A DNA stretch of 64,000 bases from Streptomyces griseiscabiei (GTDB lineage: Bacteria; Actinomycetota; Actinomycetes; Streptomycetales; Streptomycetaceae), in contig NZ_JAGJBZ010000001.1 of assembly GCF_020010925.1 (NCBI RefSeq), positions 3,699,001 to 3,763,000 of the forward strand, read 5' to 3'. Positions within the stretch are counted from its first letter, which is position 1. Each line of letters begins with the position of its first letter. A model generated the notes under the pieces. The model did no database searches. It was not told the origin of the DNA and was given only the letters and a program-made list of their open reading frames with translations. The position numbers and the translations under genes were made by a program. Of this stretch, positions 54,415 to 63,666 are shown piece after piece.

Positions 54415-55830
54415 GTGACCCTGAACCTCCGCCTGGCCACCACCCTCTGCATAGCACTCTCCCTCTGCGCCCTGCTGGCCGTCCCCGGCAACTTCCCCGG
54501 CCTCGGCGGAGAGGCCCGCCTCACCCTCATCGTCTTCACGCTGGCGACCGCCGCGTGGATCGGCACCCCCATCGACGACACGTACATCGCCCTCGGCGCG
54601 GGCCTCGCCCTCACCGTCACCGGGGTCATCAGCGACGACACCCTCTTCGGCACCCTCGGCGACGACACCGTATGGCTGCTGATCTGCGCGTTCGTGCTGG
54701 CGGCGGCGGTGACCCGGACGGGTCTGGCCGGTCGCGCCGCCGCGTTCCTGGTGAGCGGCGCCCGAACCGTACGGCAGCTGACACACCTCACGACCGCCGC
54801 ACTCGTGGTGACCGCCTTCGCCGTGCCGGCCACCTCGGGCCGCGCGGCCCTCGCGCTCCCCGTGTTCCTGGCCCTCGCCAAGGCGCTGGCCGACCGGAGA
54901 CGACTGGTCGTGATGCTGGCGCTGCTGTTCCCGACCGTGATCCTTCTGTCGGCGGTGGCGACCCTGATCGGCGCGGGAGCGCATCTGATCACCGTGTCGG
55001 TGCTGTGGGAGGCGACCGGCGACCGGATCGGCTTCACCGAGTGGCTGCTGCTCGGCCTGCCGCTGGCGATCGTGTCGTCCCATCTGGCGGCCGAGGCCGT
55101 CCTGCTGACGACGACCCGGCGCGAGGACCGCCGGGGCCCGGTGCGGATCACGGTGGAGGAGATCCAGCTGCACAGCGAGCGGCCGGTGACCGGCCCCTGG
55201 TCCCCCGCCGAGTCTCGCTGTGCCCTGCTGCTGGCCACGGTCGTGGTCCTGTGGTGCAGTGAGCCGCTGCACCGGGTCTCTCCGGCGGTGGTCGCACTGA
55301 TCGGCGCGGTCGTCGCCGCCTCACCGGCCCTCGGCACCGTACGGCTGAAGGACGCACTGCGGACCGTGCCCTGGTCGATGCTGCTCTTCATGGCCGCGAC
55401 GATGGCGATGGGCGTCGCGCTCAGCGACTCGGGAGCGGCGAAGTGGCTGGTCTCCGGGCTGCCCCCGGGGGTCACCCCGCTGGTGTTCCTGGTGGTGGTC
55501 GTGGTGGTCAGCACGGCCGCGCATCTGGTCCTGCAGTCCCGGTCGGCCCGCTCGTCGGTGCTGGTCCCGCTGGTCGTCGCGGCGGCCGTGGGCGCCGGTG
55601 TCAGCCCGGTCGCCGCAGCGCTCGCCTCCACCGCCGCGGCGGGCTTCTGCCACACCCTCCCGGCCTCCGCGAAGCCGGTCGCCCTCTTCGCCGACCTGCC
55701 CGGCACCCCCACCTACACCCCCCGCGACCTGCTGCGCCTCTCCGCCGTCCTGGCCCCGCTGACCGCCGCCCTGGTCGTGCTCTTCGCGGTGGTGGTGTGG
55801 CCGCTGCTGGGTGTCCCGCTCGTCCCGTAA
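54415..55830 (+). CDS. SLC13-like anion transporter
   Basis: A 471-residue polytopic membrane protein with about eleven to twelve segments. It resembles the DASS/SLC13 and ArsB permeases, with the inverted-repeat fold shown by two halves having similar TG and PATSGRAAL/AALASTAAAGF motifs. Substrates of the family are di- and tri-carboxylates, sulfate or phosphate; the Ser-Asn-Thr signature is not clear. A GTG at 54415 is the start. It lies just after the response regulator and before glycerate kinase, so control by the regulator and carboxylate uptake are plausible. Confidence 0.8.
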   Translation: MTLNLRLATTLCIALSLCALLAVPGNFPGLGGEARLTLIVFTLATAAWIGTPIDDTYIALGAGLALTVTGVISDDTLFGTLGDDTVWLLICAFVLAAAVTRTGLAGRAAAFLVSGARTVRQLTHLTTAALVVTAFAVPATSGRAALALPVFLALAKALADRRRLVVMLALLFPTVILLSAVATLIGAGAHLITVSVLWEATGDRIGFTEWLLLGLPLAIVSSHLAAEAVLLTTTRREDRRGPVRITVEEIQLHSERPVTGPWSPAESRCALLLATVVVLWCSEPLHRVSPAVVALIGAVVAASPALGTVRLKDALRTVPWSMLLFMAATMAMGVALSDSGAAKWLVSGLPPGVTPLVFLVVVVVVSTAAHLVLQSRSARSSVLVPLVVAAAVGAGVSPVAAALASTAAAGFCHTLPASAKPVALFADLPGTPTYTPRDLLRLSAVLAPLTAALVVLFAVVVWPLLGVPLVP

Positions 55831-55854
55831 CCACTCTTCAGGAGCCCTGAGAAC

Positions 55855-57087
55855 ATGCTGAACCGAGTCGCCGTAGCCCCCAGTGGCTTCAAGGAGTCCC
55901 TGTCCGCCGAGGCCGCCGCCGACGCCATCGCGGAGGGCGTCCGCCGCGTCCTGCCCCACGCGGAGGTGGATCTGATCCCGCTGGTGGACGGCGGCGAGGG
56001 CACCGCCGCCGCGCTGGCCACCGCCACCGGCGGCCGGCTGGTCCCCCGGCTCGCCACGGGCCCGGTCGGCGATCCGGTCGACACCCACTTCGCCCTGCTC
56101 GGCACGCACGACCCGGCGGCGACGGGGATCGCCGTGGTCGAGATGGCCGCCGTCGCGGGCCTCACCCTCGTCCCCCGGGCCCTCCGCGATCCCGGCGCCA
56201 CCACCACGTACGGCGTCGGCGAACTGATCCGCGCCGCGCTCGACACCGGCGTACGGCGGATCCTGGTCGGCTGCGGCGACTCCGGCACCTCGGACGGCGG
56301 GGCCGGTGCCCTCCAGGCGCTGGGCGCCCGGCTCCTGGACGCGCGGGGCGCCGAACTCCCTGCGGGAGGGCGGGAGTTGGGCCGTCTGGACCGGATCGAC
56401 CCGTCCGGTCTGGATCCCCGCCTCAGGGAGGTGGAGCTGCTGGTGGCCTGCAACCCGTTCAACGTGCTCTGCGGCGACCGGGGGGTCGCCCGGGTCTTCG
56501 GCCCGCAGAAGGGGGCGACACCGGAGCAGGTCGAGGAGCTGTCGGCGGGCCTGGAGAACTGGGCGCGCGTCCTCACCCGTGACCTCGCCCCGCCGAGCAC
56601 GGACCTCCGCGCCGGCCCGGGGACCGGTGCCTCCGGCGGGCTGGGCGCCGGGCTGGCGGCCCTGGGCGCCCGGCTGCTCCCCCGCTTCGAGGTGCTCCTG
56701 GGCCATCTGGACCTCGACGCCCGGCTGGCCCGCGCCGACCTGGTCGTCACGGCCGAGGGCGCCCTCGACCACCAGACGCCCCGCGGCAAGGTCCCCGCCG
56801 AGGTGGCCCGCCGCGCCAAGCTGTACGGCCGCCCGGTGCTGGCCCTCGCGGGCACCCTCGGCGAAGGCGCGCACGAGGTGCCGGGTGTCGACGCCTGCAC
56901 CGGCATCCTGCCCGCCCCGATGGCCCTCGCCGAGGCCCTGGTCCGCGCGAGCGAACTGCTCACCGACGCCACCGAGCGGGCCCTGCGGATGATCGTGCTG
57001 GGCGCCCGGGTGACGGCGGGTTCAGCCGCCGCGGATCACCCGCCGGGTCAGACGGCGGGGACGCAACGCCCGTCCTCCGTACGGTAG
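55855..57087 (+). CDS. glycerate kinase, GlxK family
   Basis: A 410-residue glycerate 2-kinase. Signature blocks are VAPSGFKESLSAEAAADAI, PLVDGGEGTA, GCGDSGTSDGGAGALQALGA, FGPQKGAT and VTAEGALDHQTPRGK. It phosphorylates D-glycerate in glyoxylate/serine degradation. The ATG at 55855 has CAGGAG about ten bases upstream. The final 30 residues beyond the family end are Ala/Gly-rich. Its stop lies inside the convergent aminotransferase gene, an overlap of 40 bases. Confidence 0.93.
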   Translation: MLNRVAVAPSGFKESLSAEAAADAIAEGVRRVLPHAEVDLIPLVDGGEGTAAALATATGGRLVPRLATGPVGDPVDTHFALLGTHDPAATGIAVVEMAAVAGLTLVPRALRDPGATTTYGVGELIRAALDTGVRRILVGCGDSGTSDGGAGALQALGARLLDARGAELPAGGRELGRLDRIDPSGLDPRLREVELLVACNPFNVLCGDRGVARVFGPQKGATPEQVEELSAGLENWARVLTRDLAPPSTDLRAGPGTGASGGLGAGLAALGARLLPRFEVLLGHLDLDARLARADLVVTAEGALDHQTPRGKVPAEVARRAKLYGRPVLALAGTLGEGAHEVPGVDACTGILPAPMALAEALVRASELLTDATERALRMIVLGARVTAGSAAADHPPGQTAGTQRPSSVR

Positions 57088-58409
57088 TTCCACTGGGCGC
57101 CGTTGCTCACCAGCTCCTTCACCGCGCCCACGAACCGTTCCACGTGCTCGTCGGGGGTGCCCGCGCCGAAGCTCACCCGGATCGCGTTGAGGGACCGCTC
57201 GCCGGGCGCGGCCTCGGGGGCGCCGCACTCGCCCTGCGTCCCCGGGTCGCTGCCGAGCAGGGTGCGCACGAGGGGGTGGGCGCAGAAGAGGCCGTCGCGG
57301 ACGCCGATGCCGTACTCGGCGGAGAGCGCGGCGGCGAAGTGGGAGCTGTTCCAGCCCTCGACGACGAAGGAGATCACGCCGACACGCGGGGCGTCGTCCC
57401 CGAAGAGGGAGAGGATCCGCACCTCGGGCACCTCGGCGAGCCCGGCCCGTACAGCGTCGATCAGATACCGCTCGCGGGCGACCAGCGTGTCGAACCCGGC
57501 CTCGGTGAGGGCCTTGCAGGCGGAGGCGATGGAGTAGGCGCCGATGACGTTGGGCGAGCCGGCCTCGTGGCGGGCGGCACTCTCGTGCCACTCGACGTCC
57601 ACACCGCCGTCCGTGCGCCGGGTCACCTTGCGGGAGGCGCCGCCGCCGGCGAGGTACGGCTCGGCCGCGGTGAGCCAGTCGGCGCGGCCGGCGAGCACGC
57701 CCGAGCCGAAGGGCGCGTACAGCTTGTGGCCGGAGAAGGCGACCCAGTCGACGTCCAACTCCTGTACGGAGACGGCGTGGTGGGGCGCCAGCTGGGCCGC
57801 GTCGAGCACGATCCGCGCACCGTGCGCGTGCGCGGCGGCGGCCAGCTCACGCACCGGCCAGATCTCCCCGGTGACATTGGAGGCCCCGGTGACGCACACC
57901 AGCGCCGGCCCGTACGGGTCGCGCCCCGCGAGCGCCGACTCCAGCGTGGCGACGGCCTGTTCCGGCGTCCGGGGCGCGTCCAGATAGGTCACCCGCGCGT
58001 CCCGCCAGGGCAGCAGCGAGGCGTGGTGCTCGGTCTCGAAGACGAAGACCTGGCAGTCGGCGGGGAGGGCGGCGGCGAGGAGGTTCAGCGAGTCGGTGGT
58101 CGACCGGGTGAACACCACCTGGTCGCCGTCCCGGCAGTCGAGGAACTCGGCGACGGTCCTCCGGGCGTTCTCGAAGAGGTCCGTCGACAGCTGGGAGAGG
58201 TACCCGGCGCCCCGGTGCACGCTCCCGTAGTACGGCGCGTACGCCGCCACGTCGTCCCATACGCGCTGCAGGGCCGGGGCGCTGGCCGCGTAGTCGAGGG
58301 CGGCGTAGGTGACCTCGCCACCGGTGACGAGCGGGACGGTGACATCCCGTCCCAGAACGGGCAGCGGGGCACAAACGGACTGGGTGGCGGCAAGGGTGGA
58401 GACAGACAT
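57048..58409 (-). CDS. class V aminotransferase, cysteine desulfurase-like
   Basis: A 453-residue PLP enzyme. The fold type I blocks include VFTRSTTDSLNLL, ETEHHASLLPW, GASNVTGEIWPV, DAAQLAPHH and the PLP lysine in FSGHKLYAPFGSG. The cysteine that desulfurases use for persulfide is not evident, so it could instead be a selenocysteine-lyase-like or isopenicillin-epimerase-like enzyme. GGGAG lies seven bases before the ATG. A SAM-IV riboswitch about 150 bases upstream ties it to sulfur or methionine metabolism. Confidence 0.87.
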   Translation of the reverse strand: MSVSTLAATQSVCAPLPVLGRDVTVPLVTGGEVTYAALDYAASAPALQRVWDDVAAYAPYYGSVHRGAGYLSQLSTDLFENARRTVAEFLDCRDGDQVVFTRSTTDSLNLLAAALPADCQVFVFETEHHASLLPWRDARVTYLDAPRTPEQAVATLESALAGRDPYGPALVCVTGASNVTGEIWPVRELAAAAHAHGARIVLDAAQLAPHHAVSVQELDVDWVAFSGHKLYAPFGSGVLAGRADWLTAAEPYLAGGGASRKVTRRTDGGVDVEWHESAARHEAGSPNVIGAYSIASACKALTEAGFDTLVARERYLIDAVRAGLAEVPEVRILSLFGDDAPRVGVISFVVEGWNSSHFAAALSAEYGIGVRDGLFCAHPLVRTLLGSDPGTQGECGAPEAAPGERSLNAIRVSFGAGTPDEHVERFVGAVKELVSNGAQWNYRTEDGRCVPAV

Positions 58410-58557
58410 GGCGAACTCCCGTGAGGGGCATGCGAAAGCAAGGCATGCGGAGGAAAGAGAGAAAGAGAAAAGGGGTGCGCGGAGGCGGGGCTCGGCGGCC
58501 CTATCGCATTCGCTTGCTCACGGAAGACTCCCTCGAAGCCGCGCTTGCCGTAGACCT
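58410..58557 (-). other. leader between SAM-IV aptamer and aminotransferase
   Basis: This 148-base leader carries a 27-base homopurine/homopyrimidine tract (58449-58475) just before the ribosome binding region and a weak GGGC/GCCC hairpin around 58484-58500. It probably is the expression platform. No gene is seen. Confidence 0.5.
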
Positions 58558-58653
58558 CGCTGCCTACGGCCCGGTCTTCACCCGGGGCACCCCGCCACGG
58601 AAGGAGGGTTGCCGGACAGCCAGCCGGGGCTATGGGCTGTCACTCATGACCTG
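58558..58653 (-). promoter_or_regulatory. SAM-IV riboswitch
   Basis: Read on the minus strand, the segment has GGTCATGAGTG, CCCCGGCTGGCTG, CCGGCAACCCTCC and GGGGTGCCCCGGGTGAAGACC in order and spacing. This is the SAM-IV aptamer of actinobacteria, which shares its core with SAM-I and adds a pseudoknot. It should lower expression of the aminotransferase when S-adenosylmethionine is plentiful. Confidence 0.9.
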
Positions 58654-58747
58654 AACCAGAACGTACGTGAAGTGATCGCCGCGCCGCAACCTGTGTCCGG
58701 ATCGCGGGATGGGGCGCCTTCCGGAGTGGGGGTGCGGTTCGTGGGCG

Positions 58748-58860
58748 GGTGCGGGTCCGGTGGGGCTTCTCGCGCAGTTCCCCGCGCCCCTGAAAAGCAG
58801 GGGCCTGGTCCTTCAGGGGCGCGGGGAACTGCGCGACCAGCCCCCACCGGACCCGCACCC
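58748..58860. repeat. paired dispersed palindromic element
   Basis: Arms of about 47 bases (58748-58794 and 58813-58860) are inverted and share GGTGCGGGTCCGGTGGGG and CGCGCAGTTCCCCGCGCCCC with the copy at 25104-25250. The inner hairpin is truncated to GAAAAGCAGGGG. It lies 7 bases after the trpD stop. Confidence 0.92.
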
Positions 58861-58866
58861 GACGAA

Positions 58867-59931
58867 CTACCGGTTCGTCGCCGTGACCCACCGCTCAAGA
58901 GCCCGCCGCGCCGCCCCGGAGTCGATCGACTCCGCAGCCTTCGCCATGCCATCACGCACCTGCTCCGCCAGCGACGCGGACGTCGGGTCCAACGCCACCA
59001 GCGCCGCCGCCGAGTTCAAGAGCACCGCGTCCCGCACGGGCCCCGTCTCCCCGCCCAGCAACCGCCGCGCGACATCCGCGTTGTAGGACGCGTCGGCCCC
59101 CCGCAGCGCCTCCACCGGCACCAGCTCCAGCCCGACGTCACGCGGGTCGAAGGCCTCCTCGGTCACCTGGCCGTCCCGGACGACCCAGACCCGCGACGTC
59201 GCCGTGGTGGTCAGCTCGTCGAGGCCGTCGTCGCCGCGGAAGACCAGCGAGGAGTTGCCGCGCCCGGCGAAGACACCGGCCATGATGGGCGCCATCCGGG
59301 GGTCGGCGACCCCGACCGCCTGGGCCCGCACCTTCGCCGGGTTCGCCAGCGGCCCGAGCGCGTTGAAGACCGTACGGATGCCCAACTGCCCGCGCGCGGC
59401 GGCCACATGACGCAGCGCCGGGTGGAACTTCACCGCGAAGCAGAAGGTGATCCCGGCCTCCTCGGCGACCTCGGCGACCCGCTTCGGTGTCAGCTCCAGA
59501 TTGACGCCCAGCTTCTCCAGCACATCGGAGGCGCCGGACGCCGACGAGGCGGCGCGGTTGCCGTGCTTGACGACCTTCGCGCCCGTACCGGCGACGACGA
59601 TCGACGACATGGTGGAGATGTTGACCGTCTTGGCGCCGTCCCCGCCCGTACCGACGATGTCGACGGTCCGCCCGGCCACCTCGATCAGATTGGCGTGCTC
59701 GTACAGCGCGTCGACGAGACCGGTGATCTCGGCGACCGTCTCCCCCTTGGCCCGCAGCGCCACCACGAACCCGGCGATCTGCGCGTCCGTCGCCTCCCCG
59801 CGCATGATCTGGTCCATCGCCCAGAACGTGGCGCCGGCGTCCTGGTCGTGCCCGGACAGCAGCGCGTTCAGCACGGCGGGCCAGGAACGGCCCGCCGCGG
59901 TGTCGCCTCCAGCGGGGGTCACAGCGCTCAT
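58867..59931 (-). CDS. trpD: anthranilate phosphoribosyltransferase
   Basis: A 354-residue enzyme that joins anthranilate and PRPP in tryptophan synthesis. Motifs are [16 protein letters not shown] (PRPP loop), [27 protein letters not shown] and [14 protein letters not shown]. The ATG at 59931 has CAGGAG eight bases upstream. It does not cluster with the attenuated trpE. It neighbours the qcr block as Rv2192c does in M. tuberculosis. Confidence 0.97.
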   Translation of the reverse strand: MSAVTPAGGDTAAGRSWPAVLNALLSGHDQDAGATFWAMDQIMRGEATDAQIAGFVVALRAKGETVAEITGLVDALYEHANLIEVAGRTVDIVGTGGDGAKTVNISTMSSIVVAGTGAKVVKHGNRAASSASGASDVLEKLGVNLELTPKRVAEVAEEAGITFCFAVKFHPALRHVAAARGQLGIRTVFNALGPLANPAKVRAQAVGVADPRMAPIMAGVFAGRGNSSLVFRGDDGLDELTTTATSRVWVVRDGQVTEEAFDPRDVGLELVPVEALRGADASYNADVARRLLGGETGPVRDAVLLNSAAALVALDPTSASLAEQVRDGMAKAAESIDSGAARRALERWVTATNR

Positions 59932-60003
59932 ACGGCCGCTCCTGGGTGTCGTAGACGTGACGTGGAAGAAGGTGAACCCCACCCTATCCAGCCACGAGCA
60001 CGG

Positions 60004-60042
60004 CGAAGGGCCCCCGTCCGAAGATCGGACGGGGGCCCTTCG
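60004..60042 (-). terminator. terminator of the qcrCAB operon
   Basis: CGAAGGGCCCCCGTCCGA (60004-60021) and TCGGACGGGGGCCCTTCG (60025-60042) form a perfect 18-bp stem with a three-base loop, 26 bases after the qcrB stop. It also separates qcrB from trpD. Confidence 0.92.
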
Positions 60043-60067
60043 ACCGTGGTGTGGCGAAGCGAAGCGA

Positions 60068-61708
60068 TCAGTGGTGGCCGTGGCCGCTCGTGATCTCCTT
60101 GTACTCCTCGACGGTCGGCTTGACGATCTGGCTGTCCTCGCCGTAGTAGCCCTTGCTCAGCTTGGCGCGGACCTTCTCCAGGCGGCCGACCTTGCGGGCG
60201 ACACCGTTCTCGTCGACCGCGGCACCGATCTGGGCCGGCGCGTACTGCTCGTGCGCCGTGAGGGTGTGCAGCTGCTCCTGGCTGAGCGGCTCGTGGACCT
60301 CGATGAACTCACCGTGCGGCAGGCGCTTGATGATGCCGGTCTCGCGACCGTGCAGGATCTTGTCCTTGTCCCGGCGCTGCAGGCCGAGGCAGATGCGCTT
60401 GGTGACGATGAACGCGAGGACCGGGGCCACGAAGAACGCGATCCGGACGAACCAGGTGATCGAGTTGATCGACAGGTGGAAGTGGGTCGCCCAGAGGTCG
60501 TTTCCACCACCGATCAGCAGGACCATGTACCAGGTGATCCACGCGACACCGAAGGCCGTACGGGTCGGCGCGTTGCGCGGGCGGTCCAGGATGTGGTGCT
60601 CGCGCTTGTCGCCGGTGACCCAGGACTCGATGAACGGGTAGACCGCGATCGCGACCAGGACCAGCGGGAAGATCACCAGCGGGATGAACACGCCCAGGAC
60701 GAGCGTGTGGCCCCAGAAGTTGATCTCCCAGCCCGGCATGACACGGATCAGACCCTCGGAGAAGCCCATGTACCAGTCGGGCTGGGCGCCGGTGGAGACC
60801 TGGTCCGGGCGGTAGGGGCCCATGGTCCAGATCGGGTTGATCGTGGCGATCGCCGAGATGACCGCGATGACACCGAAGACCAGGAAGAAGAAGCCGCCCG
60901 CCTTCGCCATGTACACGGGGAGCAGCGGCATGCCGACGACGTTGTTGTTCGTCTTTCCGGGGCCCGCGAACTGCGTGTGCTTGTGGTAGAAGACCAGGAT
61001 CAGGTGCGCCACCAGCAGGCCGAGCATGATGCCCGGCAGCAGCAGGATGTGGACCGAGTAGAAGCGGGCCACGAAGTCGCCGCCCGGGAACTCGCCGCCG
61101 AAGAGGAAGAACGACAGGTACGTGCCGACGATCGGCACGGACAGGACCGCGCCCTCCATGAAGCGGACACCGGTGCCGGAGAGCAGGTCGTCCGGGAGCG
61201 AGTAACCGGTGAAGCCGGTGAACATGCCGAGGACGAACAACAGGAAGCCGAACAGCCAGTTGACCTCACGCGGCTTGCGGAACGCGCCCGTGAAGAACAC
61301 CCGCATCATGTGCACGAACATGCCGGCGAGGAAGATCAGCGCCGCCCAGTGGTGGATCTGCCGGATCAGCAGACCACCGCGCACCTCGAAGGAGATGTGC
61401 ATGGTCGAGTTGAACGCCTCGGACATCAGCTGTCCCTGCAGCGGGACGTAGCTGCCGTGGTACTCCACCTCGTTCATCGACGGGTGGAAGAACAGCGTCA
61501 GATACACACCCGTGAGGATGATGATGATGAAGCTGTACAGGCAGATCTCACCCAGCATGAACGACCAGTGGTCGGGGAAGATCTTGCGCATGTTGGCCTT
61601 GGCCAGGGAGTAGATCCCGAGCCGGCCGTCGGCCCAGTCGGCGACGCGCTCGCCGGCCGGTGCCTTCTCGCGCTTGTCGCGCGCGTCGGTGGTGGTTGCA
61701 GTACTCAT
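60068..61708 (-). CDS. qcrB: cytochrome bc complex cytochrome b subunit
   Basis: A 546-residue cytochrome b of the actinobacterial bcc-aa3 supercomplex, with about eight membrane helices and bis-His heme ligands in the helix II/IV blocks ([20 protein letters not shown] and [20 protein letters not shown]). The Q-site PEWY-type loop appears as [12 protein letters not shown] 130-residue C-terminal extension is typical of actinobacteria. It overlaps qcrA by four bases. Together these genes move electrons from menaquinol to the CtaE-containing oxidase. Confidence 0.97.
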   Translation of the reverse strand: MSTATTTDARDKREKAPAGERVADWADGRLGIYSLAKANMRKIFPDHWSFMLGEICLYSFIIIILTGVYLTLFFHPSMNEVEYHGSYVPLQGQLMSEAFNSTMHISFEVRGGLLIRQIHHWAALIFLAGMFVHMMRVFFTGAFRKPREVNWLFGFLLFVLGMFTGFTGYSLPDDLLSGTGVRFMEGAVLSVPIVGTYLSFFLFGGEFPGGDFVARFYSVHILLLPGIMLGLLVAHLILVFYHKHTQFAGPGKTNNNVVGMPLLPVYMAKAGGFFFLVFGVIAVISAIATINPIWTMGPYRPDQVSTGAQPDWYMGFSEGLIRVMPGWEINFWGHTLVLGVFIPLVIFPLVLVAIAVYPFIESWVTGDKREHHILDRPRNAPTRTAFGVAWITWYMVLLIGGGNDLWATHFHLSINSITWFVRIAFFVAPVLAFIVTKRICLGLQRRDKDKILHGRETGIIKRLPHGEFIEVHEPLSQEQLHTLTAHEQYAPAQIGAAVDENGVARKVGRLEKVRAKLSKGYYGEDSQIVKPTVEEYKEITSGHGHH

Positions 61709-62760
61709 CCGCGCTCCCAGAAGGCAGGACCGACGGGCTCTTCGAAGTCGCTGACCGCTTCGAGGTAGCCGTCTTCACCGACGGCGATCCTCAGCTGCGG
61801 AAGGGCGTGACCCGCGGGGCCGAAGATGACCCGGCCGCCGTCGGCGAGGTCGAAGGTGGACTGGTGGCAGGGGCAGAGCACGTGGTGCGTCTGCTGCTCG
61901 TACAGGGAGATCGGGCAGCCCACGTGGGTGCAGATCTTCGAGAACGCCACGATGCCCTCGTGGGACCACTCCAGCTCGCGCTTGTCCTTGATGTCGGCCG
62001 GCTGGATCCGGACGATCATCAGGGCGTCCTTGGCGATGTTCTTCTGGAAGTCGTGGTCGTGCTCGCTCAGGCCGTCCGGCATGGCGAAGGTCAGCGACCC
62101 GACCGCGACGTCCGAGGGACGCAGCGGCTCGTTGGTGTTCATGTTGACGAGCTTCTTGCCCTTGGCCCAGGTGGTGTGCCGCAGCTTGGTGCCGGGCGCG
62201 GGGCCGAGGCCGCCGAGCAGGAAGACACCGGAGAGCGGGAACAGGGCCAGCGCGCCGAACATCGTGGTGCGGATCAGCTTGCGACGGCCGATCACCGACT
62301 CCTCGGCGCCGGCCTTGAAGTCGGCCATGACCTTGGCCTTGACCTCGGGCGCGGCCTCGATCGGGTGACGCTCGTCGGCGACCTCGACGTCCGACATCAG
62401 CGTGCGGGCCCAGTGGACCGCGCCGGCGCCGATGCAGAACAGCGACAGGCCCAGGGTCATGCCCAGCGCGAAGTTCAGCGCGCTGATGTGACCGATCGGC
62501 CAGACGTAGATCGACTTGTCGACGTCGATCACCAGGTACGAGGCGATGAAGGCGACGGTGGCCAGCATCGACACCGTGAACAGCAGGGCGACCGTGCGCT
62601 CGGACCGCTTGGCGGCCCGCTCGTCGATGTCCTGGATCCGGTGCTCGTGGGGCGGGAGGCCGGGGTCCGCGAAGGGGTTCTTCTCGTCCGCGACCTTCAC
62701 CGCGCCGTGCGCGTCCTGCTCGGAGGGCAGGTTCTCTTCTGGAATCTCTTGGCTACTCAT
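61705..62760 (-). CDS. qcrA: Rieske iron-sulfur subunit of bcc complex
   Basis: A 351-residue Rieske protein of the three-membrane-segment actinobacterial type. Helices are about 56-78, 92-115 and 165-185. The [2Fe-2S] ligands are in CTHVGC and CPCHQS, with the disulfide cysteines present in the same loops. The ATG at 62760 is used, overlapping qcrC by four bases (ATGA). Membrane-anchored, it takes electrons from menaquinol. Confidence 0.97.
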   Translation of the reverse strand: MSSQEIPEENLPSEQDAHGAVKVADEKNPFADPGLPPHEHRIQDIDERAAKRSERTVALLFTVSMLATVAFIASYLVIDVDKSIYVWPIGHISALNFALGMTLGLSLFCIGAGAVHWARTLMSDVEVADERHPIEAAPEVKAKVMADFKAGAEESVIGRRKLIRTTMFGALALFPLSGVFLLGGLGPAPGTKLRHTTWAKGKKLVNMNTNEPLRPSDVAVGSLTFAMPDGLSEHDHDFQKNIAKDALMIVRIQPADIKDKRELEWSHEGIVAFSKICTHVGCPISLYEQQTHHVLCPCHQSTFDLADGGRVIFGPAGHALPQLRIAVGEDGYLEAVSDFEEPVGPAFWERG

Positions 62761-63566
62761 GACTTCTTGGCCTTTGCGGTCCGGGCGGCGACCCACACGG
62801 CGACGGCGATCAGCGAACCGAGTCCGAAGACCCAGCCGAAGAGGCCCTCGCTGACGGGACCGAGTCCGCCGAGGCTGAGGCCACCGGGCTCCACGGTCTC
62901 GCCGCTGTTGACCGCTTCGAGGTACGCGATGATGTCCTTCTTGTTCTCTTCCGTCAGCGTGGTGTCGGGGAAGGACGGCATGTTCTGCGGGCCGGTCTGC
63001 ATGGCCTCGTAGATGTGCTTCGGGTCGACACCCTCAAGGCTCGGCGCGTACTTGCCCTCGGACAGCGCACCGCCCTTGCCGGTGAAGTTGTGGCACTGAG
63101 CGCAGTTGGTCCGGAACAGCTCGCCGCCCTCGGCGATGTCCGCGCCCTCGGGGTCGTACTCGTTCTCGGTCGGGATCTCCGGGCCTGCGCCCAGCGACGA
63201 GATGTAGGCCGCGAGCTGGTCGATCTCGGCCTGCGAGTAGATGACCTTCTTCTTCGGGACCTGCGCGCCAGGCTGCTGGGCCGGCATCCGGCCGGTGCCG
63301 ACCTGGAAGTCGACGGCCGCCGCGCCCACACCCACCAGGGACGGACCGTCGGTGGTGCCCTGACCGCCGGTGCCGTGGCAGCTGGCGCAGCCTACGGCGT
63401 AGAGCTTCTTGCCCTCCTCGATGGTGAGGGTCTGGGCGGTTTCATCGGCCTGCGCCTTTTCCGCGGGGGCGAAGGCGGTGTAGAGCCCCGCGCAGGCCGC
63501 CAGCGCGATGAATAGGACGACGACCGCCGCCAGCGGATGGCGTCGTCGTGCGGAGAGCTTTTTCAC
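62757..63566 (-). CDS. qcrC: diheme cytochrome c subunit of bcc complex
   Basis: A 269-residue membrane-bound cytochrome with a short N-terminal signal-anchor (12-30), two c-type heme sites (CASCH about 60, CAQCH about 160), and a C-terminal membrane helix (about 240-260). It replaces soluble cytochrome c, passing electrons directly to the oxidase. The start is a GTG at 63566. It heads the qcrC-qcrA-qcrB overlapping set. Confidence 0.97.
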   Translation of the reverse strand: MKKLSARRRHPLAAVVVLFIALAACAGLYTAFAPAEKAQADETAQTLTIEEGKKLYAVGCASCHGTGGQGTTDGPSLVGVGAAAVDFQVGTGRMPAQQPGAQVPKKKVIYSQAEIDQLAAYISSLGAGPEIPTENEYDPEGADIAEGGELFRTNCAQCHNFTGKGGALSEGKYAPSLEGVDPKHIYEAMQTGPQNMPSFPDTTLTEENKKDIIAYLEAVNSGETVEPGGLSLGGLGPVSEGLFGWVFGLGSLIAVAVWVAARTAKAKKS

Positions 63567-63666
63567 GGATTACCCCGGTGTCAGGATCTTCTGCGTCGGT
63601 GCTTCTGGAAGGGTCGTTCTCGGTGCGTGGCAGGCGTACGGTCGGTCCGCCCGCCCGTCCGCCGAT

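Noticed and set aside
58421..58654. 77-codon plus-strand frame upstream of the aminotransferase
   Set aside because: It is antisense to the SAM-IV riboswitch and its leader and includes the purine tract.
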